A stretch of 8,953 bases of DNA, taken from NCBI GenBank assembly GCA_017547345.1, contig JAFYPY010000053.1:1-8953 (forward strand), in the 5' to 3' direction. The position numbers and the translations under genes were made by a program. The notes under the pieces are model-generated. The model saw only the letters and a program-made list of their open reading frames with translations. It did no database searches and had not been told where the DNA came from. This document shows, in pieces, positions 1 through 7,107 of the stretch (position 1 is the stretch's first letter; every line of letters begins with the position of its first letter). This DNA comes from Bacillota bacterium (GTDB taxonomy: Bacteria > Bacillota_A > Clostridia > Peptostreptococcales > Anaerovoracaceae).

Positions 1-84
1 TGCCAGATTTGCACCCTTTCCCCCTAGAAGGTCTCTCATTTCTTTTGAGCCTTCGTTAAATGAGTATATATATTTTTCGCTCAT
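1..84 (-). CDS. ppdK: Pyruvate, phosphate dikinase, N-terminal fragment (cut by left window edge)
   Basis: The minus strand from an ATG at 82-84 encodes 28 residues beginning MSEKYIYSFNEG and reaching the motif LLGGKGANLA. This is the characteristic start of the nucleotide-binding domain of pyruvate phosphate dikinase. The family interconverts pyruvate, ATP and phosphate with PEP, AMP and pyrophosphate in the cytosol and is common in anaerobic Clostridia. Only about 3 percent of the roughly 880-residue protein is visible, so catalytic residues cannot be checked. It lies 44 nt downstream of the glyS stop, on the same strand. The bases before the ATG (AGGGTAGAGAT on the minus strand) form only a moderate ribosome binding site. 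The GGKGAN motif also occurs in PEP synthase, but the surrounding residues fit PPDK better. Confidence 0.85.
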   Translation of the reverse strand, partial: MSEKYIYSFNEGSKEMRDLLGGKGANLA

Positions 85-99
85 ATCTCTACCCTATCA

Positions 100-120
100 A
101 TATAACCTCAAGGGTTATAT
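100..120. repeat. Perfect 8-bp inverted repeat between glyS and ppdK
   Basis: Positions 100-107 (ATATAACC) are the exact reverse complement of 113-120 (GGTTATAT), separated by 5 nt. It occupies almost half of the 44-nt glyS-ppdK gap. No T-tract follows the hairpin on either strand, so it is a poor candidate for a rho-independent terminator. It could be a protein-binding operator or an mRNA hairpin separating glyS from ppdK expression. No good sigma-A promoter was found for ppdK here: TATAAC and TATATT hexamers inside the repeat have no matching -35. Confidence 0.5.
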
Positions 121-128
121 CCTATTAA

Positions 129-1532
129 TTAAAATACTAGTCTTTCTTCGATGTAATTACGCACTTCGGAAACTGGGATTCTAACCTGCTCCATAGTGTC
201 TCTGTCACGAACTGTTACACAGCCGTCAGTTTCAGTATCAAAGTCTACGCAGATGCAGAATGGAGTACCGATTTCATCTTCTCTTCTGTATCTCTTACCG
301 ATGGACCCAGAAGCATCGTAGTCAACCATGAAGTACTTGGAAAGTTCTTCGTGGATAGGTTCTGCTACGTGGGATAGCTTCTTAGCAAGCGGAAGTACAG
401 CAACCTTGAAAGGAGCAAGTGCTGGGTGGAACTTCATAACAACTCTAGTATCTTCCTTGCCGTTTCCATCTACTAATGTTTCTTCATGGTAAGCATCTAC
501 TAAGAATGCAAGAGCAACTCTGTCTGCACCTAATGATGGTTCGATTACGTATGGAACGTACTTTTCGCCTGTTTCTGAATCAACATAGCTTAAATCCTGA
601 CCAGAAGTATTGATGTGCTGAGTTAAGTCGAAGTTTGTTCTGTCAGCAATACCCCATAATTCACCCCATCCAAATGGGAATAAGTATTCGATATCTGTTG
701 TCGCGTTACTGTAATGAGATAATTCTTCCTTTTCATGGTCACGAGTTCTGATGTTTTCCATGTCCATATTTAAGCTCTTTAAGAAGTTTACGCAGTATTC
801 TTTCCAGTATTCAAACCATTCAAGATCTGTTCCTGGCTTGCAGAAGAATTCAAGTTCCATCTGTTCGAATTCTCTTGTTCTGAATGTGAAGTTACCTGGA
901 GTAATTTCGTTTCTGAAGGACTTACCAATCTGTGCAATACCAAATGGCATTTTCTTTCTAGCTGTTCTCTGAACATTCTTGAAGTTTACGAAAATACCCT
1001 GAGCTGTTTCTGGTCTTAAGTAGATTTCAGCCTTGGAGTCTTCAGTTACACCCTGGAAAGTCTTGAACATTAAGTTGAACTGTCTAATTCCAGTGAAGTT
1101 TGTTTTGCCACAGTCTGGGCAAGGAATGTTGTTTTCTGCGATATATGCTTCAAGCTTTTCGTTTGACCATCCATCAACAGCAACGCCTTCAATGTTGTTA
1201 GCCATTAAGTATTCTTCAATAAGCTTATCTGCTCTATGTCTTGACTTACATTCCTTACAGTCGATAAGTGGATCGGAGAATCCGCCTACGTGACCGGAAG
1301 CAACCCAAGTCTTTGGATTCATTAGAATAGCAGCATCAAGACCTACGTTGTACTTGGATTCCTGAACGAACTTTCTCCACCAAGCCTTCTTAACATTATT
1401 CTTGAATTCTACTCCTAGAGGACCGTAATCCCATGTATTTGCAAGACCACCGTAAATTTCGGAACCTGGGAATACAAAACCCCTATTTTTAGCTAGTGCG
1501 ACGATTTTTTCCATTGTTACATCTTTTTTCAT
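129..1532 (-). CDS. glyS: Glycyl-tRNA synthetase, single-chain (alpha2) class II type
   Basis: This enzyme charges tRNA-Gly with glycine using ATP. It is the homodimeric eukaryote/archaea-like form rather than the GlyQ/GlyS alpha2-beta2 form. Numbering below is from an upstream ATG at 1547. The N-terminal signature [22 protein letters not shown] lies at about 24-45. Cysteine pairs C97/C100 and C143/C146 suggest a zinc-binding insertion. Class II motif 2 begins with FRNE at 211-214 and continues to about 235. Motif 3 is EPSLGADR at 336-343. The anticodon-binding domain covers about 378-470. I prefer the ATG at 1532 (467 aa): homologues have only a few residues before MEKIVALAK, and the ATG at 1547 has GAGG directly touching it with no spacer. 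Starts at 1547 (472 aa) and 1514 remain possible. The gene lies 24 nt or a little more after the DUF4342 gene, which leaves no room for a T-box leader. Confidence 0.96.
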   Translation of the reverse strand: MKKDVTMEKIVALAKNRGFVFPGSEIYGGLANTWDYGPLGVEFKNNVKKAWWRKFVQESKYNVGLDAAILMNPKTWVASGHVGGFSDPLIDCKECKSRHRADKLIEEYLMANNIEGVAVDGWSNEKLEAYIAENNIPCPDCGKTNFTGIRQFNLMFKTFQGVTEDSKAEIYLRPETAQGIFVNFKNVQRTARKKMPFGIAQIGKSFRNEITPGNFTFRTREFEQMELEFFCKPGTDLEWFEYWKEYCVNFLKSLNMDMENIRTRDHEKEELSHYSNATTDIEYLFPFGWGELWGIADRTNFDLTQHINTSGQDLSYVDSETGEKYVPYVIEPSLGADRVALAFLVDAYHEETLVDGNGKEDTRVVMKFHPALAPFKVAVLPLAKKLSHVAEPIHEELSKYFMVDYDASGSIGKRYRREDEIGTPFCICVDFDTETDGCVTVRDRDTMEQVRIPVSEVRNYIEERLVF

Positions 1533-1571
1533 TTGTGATAAACCCATCCTCTTCTTTTAAATTTATATTAA

Positions 1572-2288
1572 TTATTCTTCGATTTCTTCTTCTGATTTTT
1601 TAAGAATTTCTTCTACCTTTTCTTCTGCTTCATCAAAGAAAGCAGCTGCTTCATCAAAGATAAACTCTACTTCAAATTCAGCATCTTCATTCTTCTTATC
1701 CTTAAAGTCATTCCAAGTGCCTGCCGCTTTATCTACAATTGTGTTGTATGCTTCAACACCCTTTTCCTTTAATTCTGCCATTTTGTCAGGAGCATTAGCT
1801 TTTAAATCTTCGTAGACTGCATTTCCCTTTGCAACCACTTCATCTACTACAACTGACCCTTTTTCTTTTACATCATTGGCAATGACTTCTGCTCTTTCGC
1901 TGATATCAATTACGCTTCCGTCATCCTTTGTAAGTTCAATCTTGCACTTAAAACCAAATGCTGCAATTGTTGCCGCAATAACACCCCAAGGAGCAACTAA
2001 AGCCCCTACTAAACCGACATTAAGCGGAATATTCACAAGAGTTTCTTCGTCTTTTTTGATTGCTATTTTAGTAATATTGCCTTTGTTTACTAATTCTTTA
2101 ATTTTCTCAACAGTATCATCAGCAAATTCGCTCGCCTTGTTTGAAGGCTTAATATTAACAGTTTCTTCTATCGCAATAATCGCATCTACTACACTGCCAT
2201 CAACAGCTTCTAAAGCTTCTTTAGCTTCCTTATAGGATACCCCTGTTCTGTCCTTAACTAATTCGATTTTTTCTAAAGTAATTTCCAT
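1572..2288 (-). CDS. DUF4342 protein with UBA/TS-N-like N-terminus and charged C-terminal tail
   Basis: The function is unknown. Of 238 residues, about 4-41 resemble a UBA/TS-N three-helix fold (TGVSYKEAKEALEAVDGSVVDA), as in EF-Ts and NAC-type proteins. Residues 55-120 match the DUF4342 pattern: a segment rich in K, D and E, then a hydrophobic stretch at about 91-113 (VGLVGALVAPWGVIAATIAAF) that could insert in or lie on a membrane. From 121 to 190 the chain is an alternating charged/Ala/Val segment resembling amphipathic-helix or apolipoprotein-like proteins. Residues 200-238 are a highly acidic probable coiled coil. The start is well supported: AAGGAGG sits 7 nt before the ATG. It lies 29 nt after recO and 24 nt before the longest glyS reading frame, so it is probably cotranscribed. 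A weak promoter-like pair (TTGCAA, 17 nt, TATATC) lies in the recO 3' end but is not convincing. The domain assignment is by recollection of patterns, not by search. Confidence 0.85.
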   Translation of the reverse strand: MEITLEKIELVKDRTGVSYKEAKEALEAVDGSVVDAIIAIEETVNIKPSNKASEFADDTVEKIKELVNKGNITKIAIKKDEETLVNIPLNVGLVGALVAPWGVIAATIAAFGFKCKIELTKDDGSVIDISERAEVIANDVKEKGSVVVDEVVAKGNAVYEDLKANAPDKMAELKEKGVEAYNTIVDKAAGTWNDFKDKKNEDAEFEVEFIFDEAAAFFDEAEEKVEEILKKSEEEIEE

Positions 2289-2317
2289 TCCATTACCTCC
2301 TTTTAATATAAAAGTTT

Positions 2318-3091
2318 TTAGAAAAAGCTTTCACTTTTTAGTCCGCTTATATCCAAGTGATAGGATATATACTCTTTAATTATTTGTTGCAAAGTCCCTT
2401 GCAATTTTTCGTCTAAAGCAATTTTTTCAAAGGCAGAAATTGGCTGTCTCTGAAAAAACTTTAATATATCTATTATAGCAACATCCAGCTTATAAATCAA
2501 TGGTCGTTCATCTTCTTGCACTAGCTCCTTGGCACATCCTGGGCATATCATTCCACCCTCTTTAATGCTAAAAAAGAACTCATCTGCAACCAACTTTCCT
2601 TCTTTTTTAGAAGGTTCTTTTTCACAAACAACACAATTTTCTAGCTGTGGTAGTAGCCCCAATATGTCAATTGTCTTTATTAGATAAGCCATAACCAAAG
2701 TCCCGTGCTTTTTTTCGCGTTTTTCAAGGGCTTCCAAAAAATCAACCAGCAAGTTGAAGATTCGCGGTTGAGGCATCTCTTCTGGAAGCAACTTTTCCGT
2801 CAATTCAAGCACATATGATGCCGCCATATATTTGTCTAGGTTTTCCCCAAGGCCGTAATAGCTTTTGATTACCTGACCATTGTTCAAATTGTAATTCTCT
2901 CTATTCTTAAACAATTCGTATCTACCATAGCTAAAGGCTTTGATGGCTAGAGCGGTTTTGTTTCTTCCGCCTTCGTTAATATTAGTCCCTACACTGATTT
3001 TCCCATATTTTTGAGAAAAAAGAGAAACCATTCGCCTTCCGCCCATGGCCTTTACTTGTTTTAGAACAATTCCTTCTGTATCAGTTATCAT
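2318..3091 (-). CDS. recO: DNA repair protein RecO
   Basis: RecO helps load RecA onto SSB-coated single-stranded DNA, with RecR, and anneals complementary strands in recombinational repair. The 257-residue length is typical. The N-terminal OB-fold begins ITDTEGIVLKQVKAMGGRRMVSLFSQKYGK. The Firmicutes-type C4 zinc finger is intact, with C153/C156 and C183/C186 (CVVC and CPGC). A helical C-terminal domain follows. The ATG at 3091 directly follows the era stop codon with no gap. Its AAGGA ribosome binding site lies inside the last codons of era, which indicates translational coupling. The era-recO order is conserved in Firmicutes. Confidence 0.96.
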   Translation of the reverse strand: MITDTEGIVLKQVKAMGGRRMVSLFSQKYGKISVGTNINEGGRNKTALAIKAFSYGRYELFKNRENYNLNNGQVIKSYYGLGENLDKYMAASYVLELTEKLLPEEMPQPRIFNLLVDFLEALEKREKKHGTLVMAYLIKTIDILGLLPQLENCVVCEKEPSKKEGKLVADEFFFSIKEGGMICPGCAKELVQEDERPLIYKLDVAIIDILKFFQRQPISAFEKIALDEKLQGTLQQIIKEYISYHLDISGLKSESFF

Positions 3092-3994
3092 TTATATGTC
3101 CTTGTATCCAAAGTTAGATAATGCAAAGTCTGAATCTCGCCAATTTTCTTTGACTTTTACCCAAATTTCGAGGAAAACTTTACAGCCTAGAAGTGCCTCT
3201 ATTTCTAGTCTAGCACTCTTGCCGATTCCCTTTAGTTTTTTTCCACCTTTGCCAATTATGATGCCCTTATGGGATTTTCTTTCACAATATATTACTGCAC
3301 CAATTCTAGTGATATTAGGTTCTTCCTTATAGCTTTCTATTTCGATTGCAACGCCATGAGGAACTTCGTCGTCAAGGTAATGAAGAACCTTTTCTCTGAT
3401 TATTTCGCTTACGATAAATCTTTCAGGGTGGTCTGTAACCATATCTTCTGGGAAGAACTGTGGACCTTCTTCAAGATGTTCTTCAATACCTGCTATTAGA
3501 TTGTCAACATTCTTGCCTTCTAATGCAGAAGTACCGTAAACCCCCTCGAAAACTCCCATATCATCATAAGTTTCGTAGATTTTACGGAAAGCTTCTGGCT
3601 CCATCTTATCGATTTTATTAATTACTAAAAGTTTAGGAGTATCCACATTCTTAAGCATTTCTAAGATGTACTTATCTCCCGGACCTTTGTTAATATCACT
3701 ATCTACTAAGAAAAGAATCACATCTACTTCTTTGAAGGTATTAATTGCAGATTCTGTCATAAAGTTTCCAAGTTTACTATGAGGCTTATGGATTCCTGGT
3801 GTGTCGATAAATACCATCTGCACGCCTTCGTCACCATATTCATCATCAAATCTGGTATAGATACCTCTGATTGTATTTCTTGTTGTCTGTGGCTTATCTG
3901 CCGTGATTGCAACCTTTTCGCCCAAAATTGCATTCATCAAGGTGGACTTTCCTACATTAGGTCTCCCGATAATTCCTATAAATCCTGTCTTCAT
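3092..3994 (-). CDS. era: Ribosome-assembly GTPase Era
   Basis: Era is a GTPase that binds the 3' end of 16S rRNA and assists 30S subunit maturation. It is usually essential. The 300-residue protein shows all expected motifs: G1 GRPNVGKS at 10-17, a G2 region around PQTTRNTIRG at 35-44, G3 DTPG at 64-67, G4 NKID at 126-129 and G5 SAL at 156-158. A C-terminal KH domain carries the RNA-binding loop GKGGKKLK at 248-255 and the conserved ending (WVKVKENWRDSDF). Its ATG overlaps the cdd stop codon by 4 nt (ATGA). A GGAGG ribosome binding site lies inside cdd, about 10 nt upstream. The neighbouring ybeY and phoH belong to the same rRNA-maturation group. Confidence 0.98.
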   Translation of the reverse strand: MKTGFIGIIGRPNVGKSTLMNAILGEKVAITADKPQTTRNTIRGIYTRFDDEYGDEGVQMVFIDTPGIHKPHSKLGNFMTESAINTFKEVDVILFLVDSDINKGPGDKYILEMLKNVDTPKLLVINKIDKMEPEAFRKIYETYDDMGVFEGVYGTSALEGKNVDNLIAGIEEHLEEGPQFFPEDMVTDHPERFIVSEIIREKVLHYLDDEVPHGVAIEIESYKEEPNITRIGAVIYCERKSHKGIIIGKGGKKLKGIGKSARLEIEALLGCKVFLEIWVKVKENWRDSDFALSNFGYKDI

Positions 3995-4371
3995 AATCTA
4001 AAGCCCTCCGGCAATAATTCTGCTAATGTATAAGTTCTAATTGAATCAGCATCGTTACCTGTGATAATCACAAAGTCATCATCACAGAATTCTTTCATAA
4101 ATTGTCTGCATATTCCGCACGGCCATGCTTCTCCCCCACTAGATGCAATTGCAATTTTCTCAAATTCCATATCGCCTTCAGAAATAGCCTTAACAAAAGC
4201 TGTTCTTTCTGCGCATATTGTTCCTCCATAGGATGAATTTTCAACATTAATGCCTGTATAAAGCTTGCCTTTTTTAGTAAGCAAGGCTGCCCCAACTCTG
4301 AATTTTGAAAATGGAGCATATGATTTTGGTAGCATTCCTACTGCAACTTCATATAATTCTTTATTCGTCAT
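3991..4371 (-). CDS. cdd: Cytidine deaminase (homotetrameric, zinc-dependent)
   Basis: The enzyme deaminates cytidine and deoxycytidine to uridine and deoxyuridine in pyrimidine salvage. The 126 residues match the short tetrameric class. The substrate-binding segment is SYAPFSKFRVGAAL at 17-30. The catalytic zinc site uses C53-A54-E55 (TICAERTA) and P84-C85-x-x-C88 (PCGIC), so the three Cys ligands and the proton-shuttling Glu are all present. The ATG has an AAAGG ribosome binding site that overlaps the end of ybeY, from which it is separated by 3 nt. It overlaps era by 4 nt. In many relatives a dgkA gene sits next to cdd in this operon; none is present here. Confidence 0.97.
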   Translation of the reverse strand: MTNKELYEVAVGMLPKSYAPFSKFRVGAALLTKKGKLYTGINVENSSYGGTICAERTAFVKAISEGDMEFEKIAIASSGGEAWPCGICRQFMKEFCDDDFVIITGNDADSIRTYTLAELLPEGFRL

Positions 4372-4374
4372 ATA

Positions 4375-4827
4375 TTACCTTTCTAGCGCTATCGCCTTCA
4401 TCGTTTCTTCTTCTTTTGATCTCATAATAGCCTTTTCATCTTCATGCATGTGATCATATCCCAAAAGATGCAACAAACTATGAACAAAGAGATAAATCAA
4501 TTCTCTTTCAAAAGAATGTCCAAATTCTTCAGCTTGTTCACTAACCTTATCTAGACATATCACCACATCCCCAATGCAAAGTTCTCCAAAATCAGGGAAG
4601 TCTTCTAAAGACTCAAACTGTGGAAATGAAAGAACATCTGTCTCCCTATCCACATCTCTATATTCCCTATTAAGGTCTCTTATTTCTTCTAATGATACCA
4701 ACGTCAAGCTTACTTCTACTCTTTCCTCATCGATGTTTTCTTTTTCAAAAAGCACCTTTGCAGCTTCTTCCATTTTGGTCATCAAGGATTCTTCCAACAC
4801 TTGTCCTTCTTCTAAATAGATATACAT
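4375..4827 (-). CDS. ybeY: Endoribonuclease / rRNA maturation factor YbeY
   Basis: YbeY is a metal-dependent protein of the UPF0054 family involved in 16S rRNA 3'-end maturation and ribosome quality control. In E. coli it has been reported to associate with YbeZ (PhoH-like), Era and ribosomal protein S11. The 150-residue length is typical. The signature HSLLHLLGYDH at 116-126 gives the three zinc-binding histidines H116, H120 and H126. The conserved upstream segment NREYRDVDRETDVLSFP is at about 53-69. The ATG lies 3 nt after the phoH stop, and its AGGAG ribosome binding site is inside the last phoH codons. In many Firmicutes yqfF (pgpH) lies between phoH and ybeY; here they abut. Confidence 0.97.
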   Translation of the reverse strand: MYIYLEEGQVLEESLMTKMEEAAKVLFEKENIDEERVEVSLTLVSLEEIRDLNREYRDVDRETDVLSFPQFESLEDFPDFGELCIGDVVICLDKVSEQAEEFGHSFERELIYLFVHSLLHLLGYDHMHEDEKAIMRSKEEETMKAIALER

Positions 4828-4830
4828 AAA

Positions 4831-5832
4831 CTACTCCTCGTTCTCTTCTACTTCAGGATATTTTTTATAATATTTGTCATATGCATTTATAATTCGTCTT
4901 ACAAGTTCGTGTCTCACTACATCAGTATCTTTCAAATAGCAAAACTCAATGCCTTTTACATTTTGTAATACTCTAGTCGCCTCTACGAGTCCTGATTGTT
5001 TGCCCCTAGGCAAGTCAATCTGTGTGATATCGCCTGTAACAACCACTTTTGACCCGAATCCCATTCTTGTAAGAAACATCTTCATCTGTTCTTTAGTAGT
5101 GTTTTGAGCTTCGTCCAATATAATAAAGGAATTATCAAGGGTACGGCCTCTCATATATGCTAGAGGAACCACCTCTATAACTTCTTTTTCTTTTAGTCTA
5201 AGTGCCGCATCCCTACCCAAAACATCATAAAGGGCGTCATATAGTGGCCTCAAGTATGGGTCCACCTTGTCTTGAAGATCTCCTGGCAAAAATCCAAGTC
5301 TCTCACCTGCTTCAACAGCTGGTCTGGCCAAAATAATTTTTTGTACTTCTTTCGCCTTAAAGGCATTAACTGCCATTGCTACTGCAATGTATGTCTTACC
5401 CGTTCCAGCAGGACCAACGCCAAAAACAATGTCGTTTTCTCTTATGCTTTTAACATATTCCTTTTGACCAAGAGTTTTTGGTTTAAGAGGCTTACCTCTA
5501 TGTGTAAAACAAATCACATCTTTTGCGATATTGCTATCTTTGTAAGAAAGACCTTCCTTATTTAGTCCTATTACATATGATGCCTTCTGCTTGCCTAAAC
5601 CTTCTCCTGAGCTTAATATAGCAACAAATTCTTCAATGATTTTTTGAGCCAGATTCAAAGCAGCTTCCTGCTCTTCTAAAGGACAAGTTTCGTCTGCTTT
5701 TAGTACAAGCTGATCGTCTCTTTGATAAACATCTATCCCTGTAGCTTCTTTAATCAAATCTAAATTTGAATCTAGATTACCGAAAAGTTCAACTCTATCA
5801 ATTTCTTGAACTATCTGTATTTTTCTGTCCAA
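4831..5832 (-). CDS. phoH: PhoH-like ATPase (YbeZ type), TTG start
   Basis: This is a cytosolic P-loop ATPase of the PhoH/YbeZ family, thought to act with YbeY in RNA processing. Its exact reaction is not settled. The 333 residues have an N-terminal KH/R3H-like region (about 1-80), Walker A GPAGTGKT at 140-147, and Walker B IILDEAQN at 237-244. Further family motifs are RPAVEAGERLGFLPG (170-184) and VVTGDITQIDLP (264-275). The start codon is TTG (complement of 5830-5832). It is supported by an AGGAGA ribosome binding site 6 nt upstream and by the absence of any later Met that would keep the N-terminal domain. The gene overlaps yqfD by 35 nt. A good sigma-A promoter lies about 60-90 nt upstream, inside yqfD. 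Confidence 0.96.
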   Translation of the reverse strand: MDRKIQIVQEIDRVELFGNLDSNLDLIKEATGIDVYQRDDQLVLKADETCPLEEQEAALNLAQKIIEEFVAILSSGEGLGKQKASYVIGLNKEGLSYKDSNIAKDVICFTHRGKPLKPKTLGQKEYVKSIRENDIVFGVGPAGTGKTYIAVAMAVNAFKAKEVQKIILARPAVEAGERLGFLPGDLQDKVDPYLRPLYDALYDVLGRDAALRLKEKEVIEVVPLAYMRGRTLDNSFIILDEAQNTTKEQMKMFLTRMGFGSKVVVTGDITQIDLPRGKQSGLVEATRVLQNVKGIEFCYLKDTDVVRHELVRRIINAYDKYYKKYPEVEENEE

Positions 5833-6853
5833 TTAAAATCTCCTGTTCTTCTCCTATTTGTTGGCGTATTTCAATGGTCACACCTACTTCTATTATATTT
5901 TCTTTATATGAAAAATTCAAATCTTTATTTAGAATTTCAGCCTTTTCAGGCAAATTTTCCTGTGCCCATTCTCTTATCTGTTGATTAGCCTTTTTTATAA
6001 TTTGGCTTTTATTTTTGACACTCCCTTTTTCATCATAAAGATTTTGCTTAAAGTTTAACCGATAAGGTACATTAGCCCAAATCTCCCCTTTAGATTTAAC
6101 ATAATATTCAGTTGGTGCATTCTCTCTATGATATTTTTCCTTTATTGGCACACAGCCAATAATAAGCGCCTGTCCTTTATGAACATAGTCCCCATCTTCT
6201 ACCAACGGGACTCCTCTATATGTGTTAATTTTTTCTACATAACCACTTTCAGTTGCAATAATATTACAATAATATTTTTCTTCAGCATCAGAAGTTTGTT
6301 TTTTTTCATTATCGGTTGCCTCCGATATATTCAAATAAACTTTCTGTCCATCATACACTAATTGAATCCATGTTACCTCTGGAAATGTATCATATATCAT
6401 GCTTTCAGCTTCTTTCCAATCTATGTTGGGTATAAAACTGCCCTCTCTAATACCTGCATCATATAGGCAACTAATTAACTCACTTTCCGGAATGCCCTTG
6501 TAACCTCGCACTTGTATTTCTTTCACAAAGAATGTTTGAAAAATCACAAGAAAAATTATTGCAGCGGTGAAAAGCATCTTCAATGGGTTTTTTCTAATGC
6601 TTTTTGCTATATATCCTTTCCCTACATTTTTTATCACAGTTACCCTATACAACGGATTTGCTATAGATTGAAATCTCTTTATGTCCTTATTTGCAATATA
6701 ACACTCTACTTCTAATTCAGATATATACACCAACATATAAACACGTATATTTGCTTCTAGTGCCTTATTTAGAAGACGCTCTATTTTAAAGCCTTCAATC
6801 TTTATTTTCACCAGATGTTCGTAAAAGCTGGACTCCTTGAATTTCCCCTTCAA
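5798..6853 (-). CDS. yqfD: Sporulation protein YqfD (membrane protein)
   Basis: YqfD is a mother-cell sporulation protein, sigma-E dependent in Bacillus subtilis, and its biochemical role is not well defined. The 351-residue protein has an N-terminal cytoplasmic part (KIKIEGFKIERLLNKA), one clear membrane segment at about 91-110, and a larger external part with a POTRA-like stretch (VRGYKGIPESELISCLYDAGI). It also has a lipoyl-like beta-barrel section (ATESGYVEKINTY, then GDYVHKGQALIIG) at about 200-233, which fits the family. The start is TTG, directly after an in-frame stop. AAGGAGG lies 12 nt upstream. The gene overlaps the end of yqfC by 59 nt. It is somewhat shorter than the roughly 400-residue B. 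subtilis protein. Confidence 0.9.
   Translation of the reverse strand: MKGKFKESSFYEHLVKIKIEGFKIERLLNKALEANIRVYMLVYISELEVECYIANKDIKRFQSIANPLYRVTVIKNVGKGYIAKSIRKNPLKMLFTAAIIFLVIFQTFFVKEIQVRGYKGIPESELISCLYDAGIREGSFIPNIDWKEAESMIYDTFPEVTWIQLVYDGQKVYLNISEATDNEKKQTSDAEEKYYCNIIATESGYVEKINTYRGVPLVEDGDYVHKGQALIIGCVPIKEKYHRENAPTEYYVKSKGEIWANVPYRLNFKQNLYDEKGSVKNKSQIIKKANQQIREWAQENLPEKAEILNKDLNFSYKENIIEVGVTIEIRQQIGEEQEILIGQKNTDSSRN
5892..5920 (-). promoter_or_regulatory. Sigma-A promoter inside yqfD, driving phoH and downstream genes
   Basis: On the minus strand, -35 TTGAAT (5915-5920) is followed by a 17-nt spacer and a perfect -10 TATAAT (5892-5897). The predicted transcript starts near 5885, giving a leader of about 53 nt before the phoH TTG at 5832. 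It sits inside the last 125 nt of yqfD, so it would allow phoH-ybeY-cdd-era-recO and the genes beyond to be expressed in vegetative cells without the sporulation promoter of yqfCD. The call rests on sequence match only; AT-rich coding DNA can give such matches by chance. Confidence 0.6.
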
Positions 6854-7058
6854 TTAGAAGTCTTCCCTCCTTCATTTCCGATATAACAAAATTTTCCGCA
6901 ATAACTGTAACATACTTTTGCTTTGTTTTTACGGTAATTGATTTATCGCCTATCATAACTACGGACTTAACATTCTCAACTATACACATCTTATTCTTTA
7001 TTATTATCCTAGGCTCATTAAAATTCATATCATAATCAAACTCTTCAATGAATTTCAA
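6795..7058 (-). CDS. yqfC: Sporulation protein YqfC (YabP/YqfC family), TTG start
   Basis: This small protein sits directly before yqfD, as in Bacillus and Clostridia, and shows the YabP/YqfC beta-rich pattern (EPRIIIKNKMCIVENVKSVVMI ends before DKSITVKTK; then IAENFVISEMKEGRLLIEGEI). I chose the TTG at 7056-7058 (87 aa, reading KFIEEFDYD after the start). It has a 9-nt anti-SD match, AAAGGGGGT, with 7 nt between the last G and the start codon. An ATG at 7077-7079 (94 aa) and a TTG at 7091 have no ribosome binding site and fall inside the terminator hairpin. The family is linked to sporulation in the mother cell; the molecular role is unknown. The last 59 nt overlap yqfD. Confidence 0.85.
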   Translation of the reverse strand: MKFIEEFDYDMNFNEPRIIIKNKMCIVENVKSVVMIGDKSITVKTKQKYVTVIAENFVISEMKEGRLLIEGEIQGVQLLRTSGENKD

Positions 7059-7065
7059 AACAAAA

Positions 7066-7097
7066 CCCCCTTTGTTCATATCTATGAACAAAGAGGG
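7066..7097 (-). terminator. Rho-independent terminator of the rpn-MOSC unit, overlapping yqfC signals
   Basis: On the minus strand the arms 7097-7083 and 7080-7066 pair in 14 of 15 positions, with a single T-G mismatch and a 2-nt apex that in RNA would open to a slightly larger loop. A T-rich tract (TTTTGTTTTG) follows directly at 7065-7056. It starts 11 nt after the MOSC stop codon, where a terminator is expected. Its 3' arm ends in AAAGGGGG, which is also the Shine-Dalgarno of yqfC. The TTG start of yqfC is in the T-tract. Confidence 0.8.
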
Positions 7098-7107
7098 TCA
7101 TATATTC
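7079..7107 (-). promoter_or_regulatory. Putative sigma-E (sporulation) promoter for yqfCD
   Basis: On the minus strand, GAATATA (7101-7107) matches the sigma-E -35 consensus KMATATT at 6 of 7 positions. After exactly 14 nt it is followed by CATAGATA (7079-7086), which matches the -10 consensus CATACAMT at 5 of 8, including the core CATA. yqfC is a known sigma-E gene in Bacillus subtilis, so this element is expected here. A transcript starting about 7 nt after the -10 would begin near 7072, just at the Shine-Dalgarno of yqfC, giving a leader of about 14 nt. The match is imperfect and untested. Confidence 0.5.

Noticed and set aside
100..120. Terminator after glyS
   Set aside because: The hairpin is only 8 bp, AT-rich, and not followed by a T-tract on the minus strand.
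1876..2235. 119-codon open frame on the plus strand opposite the DUF4342 gene
   Set aside because: It is antisense to a well-supported gene, rich in Ser/Thr/Leu as expected of a shadow frame, and has no ribosome binding site or recognisable motif. The other plus-strand frames between 751 and 7736 are rejected for the same reasons.
2318..2345. Catabolite-control (cre-like) site GTGAAAGCTTTTTC at the recO 3' end
   Set aside because: It lacks the central CG of a cre site and lies in coding sequence; the match is too weak.
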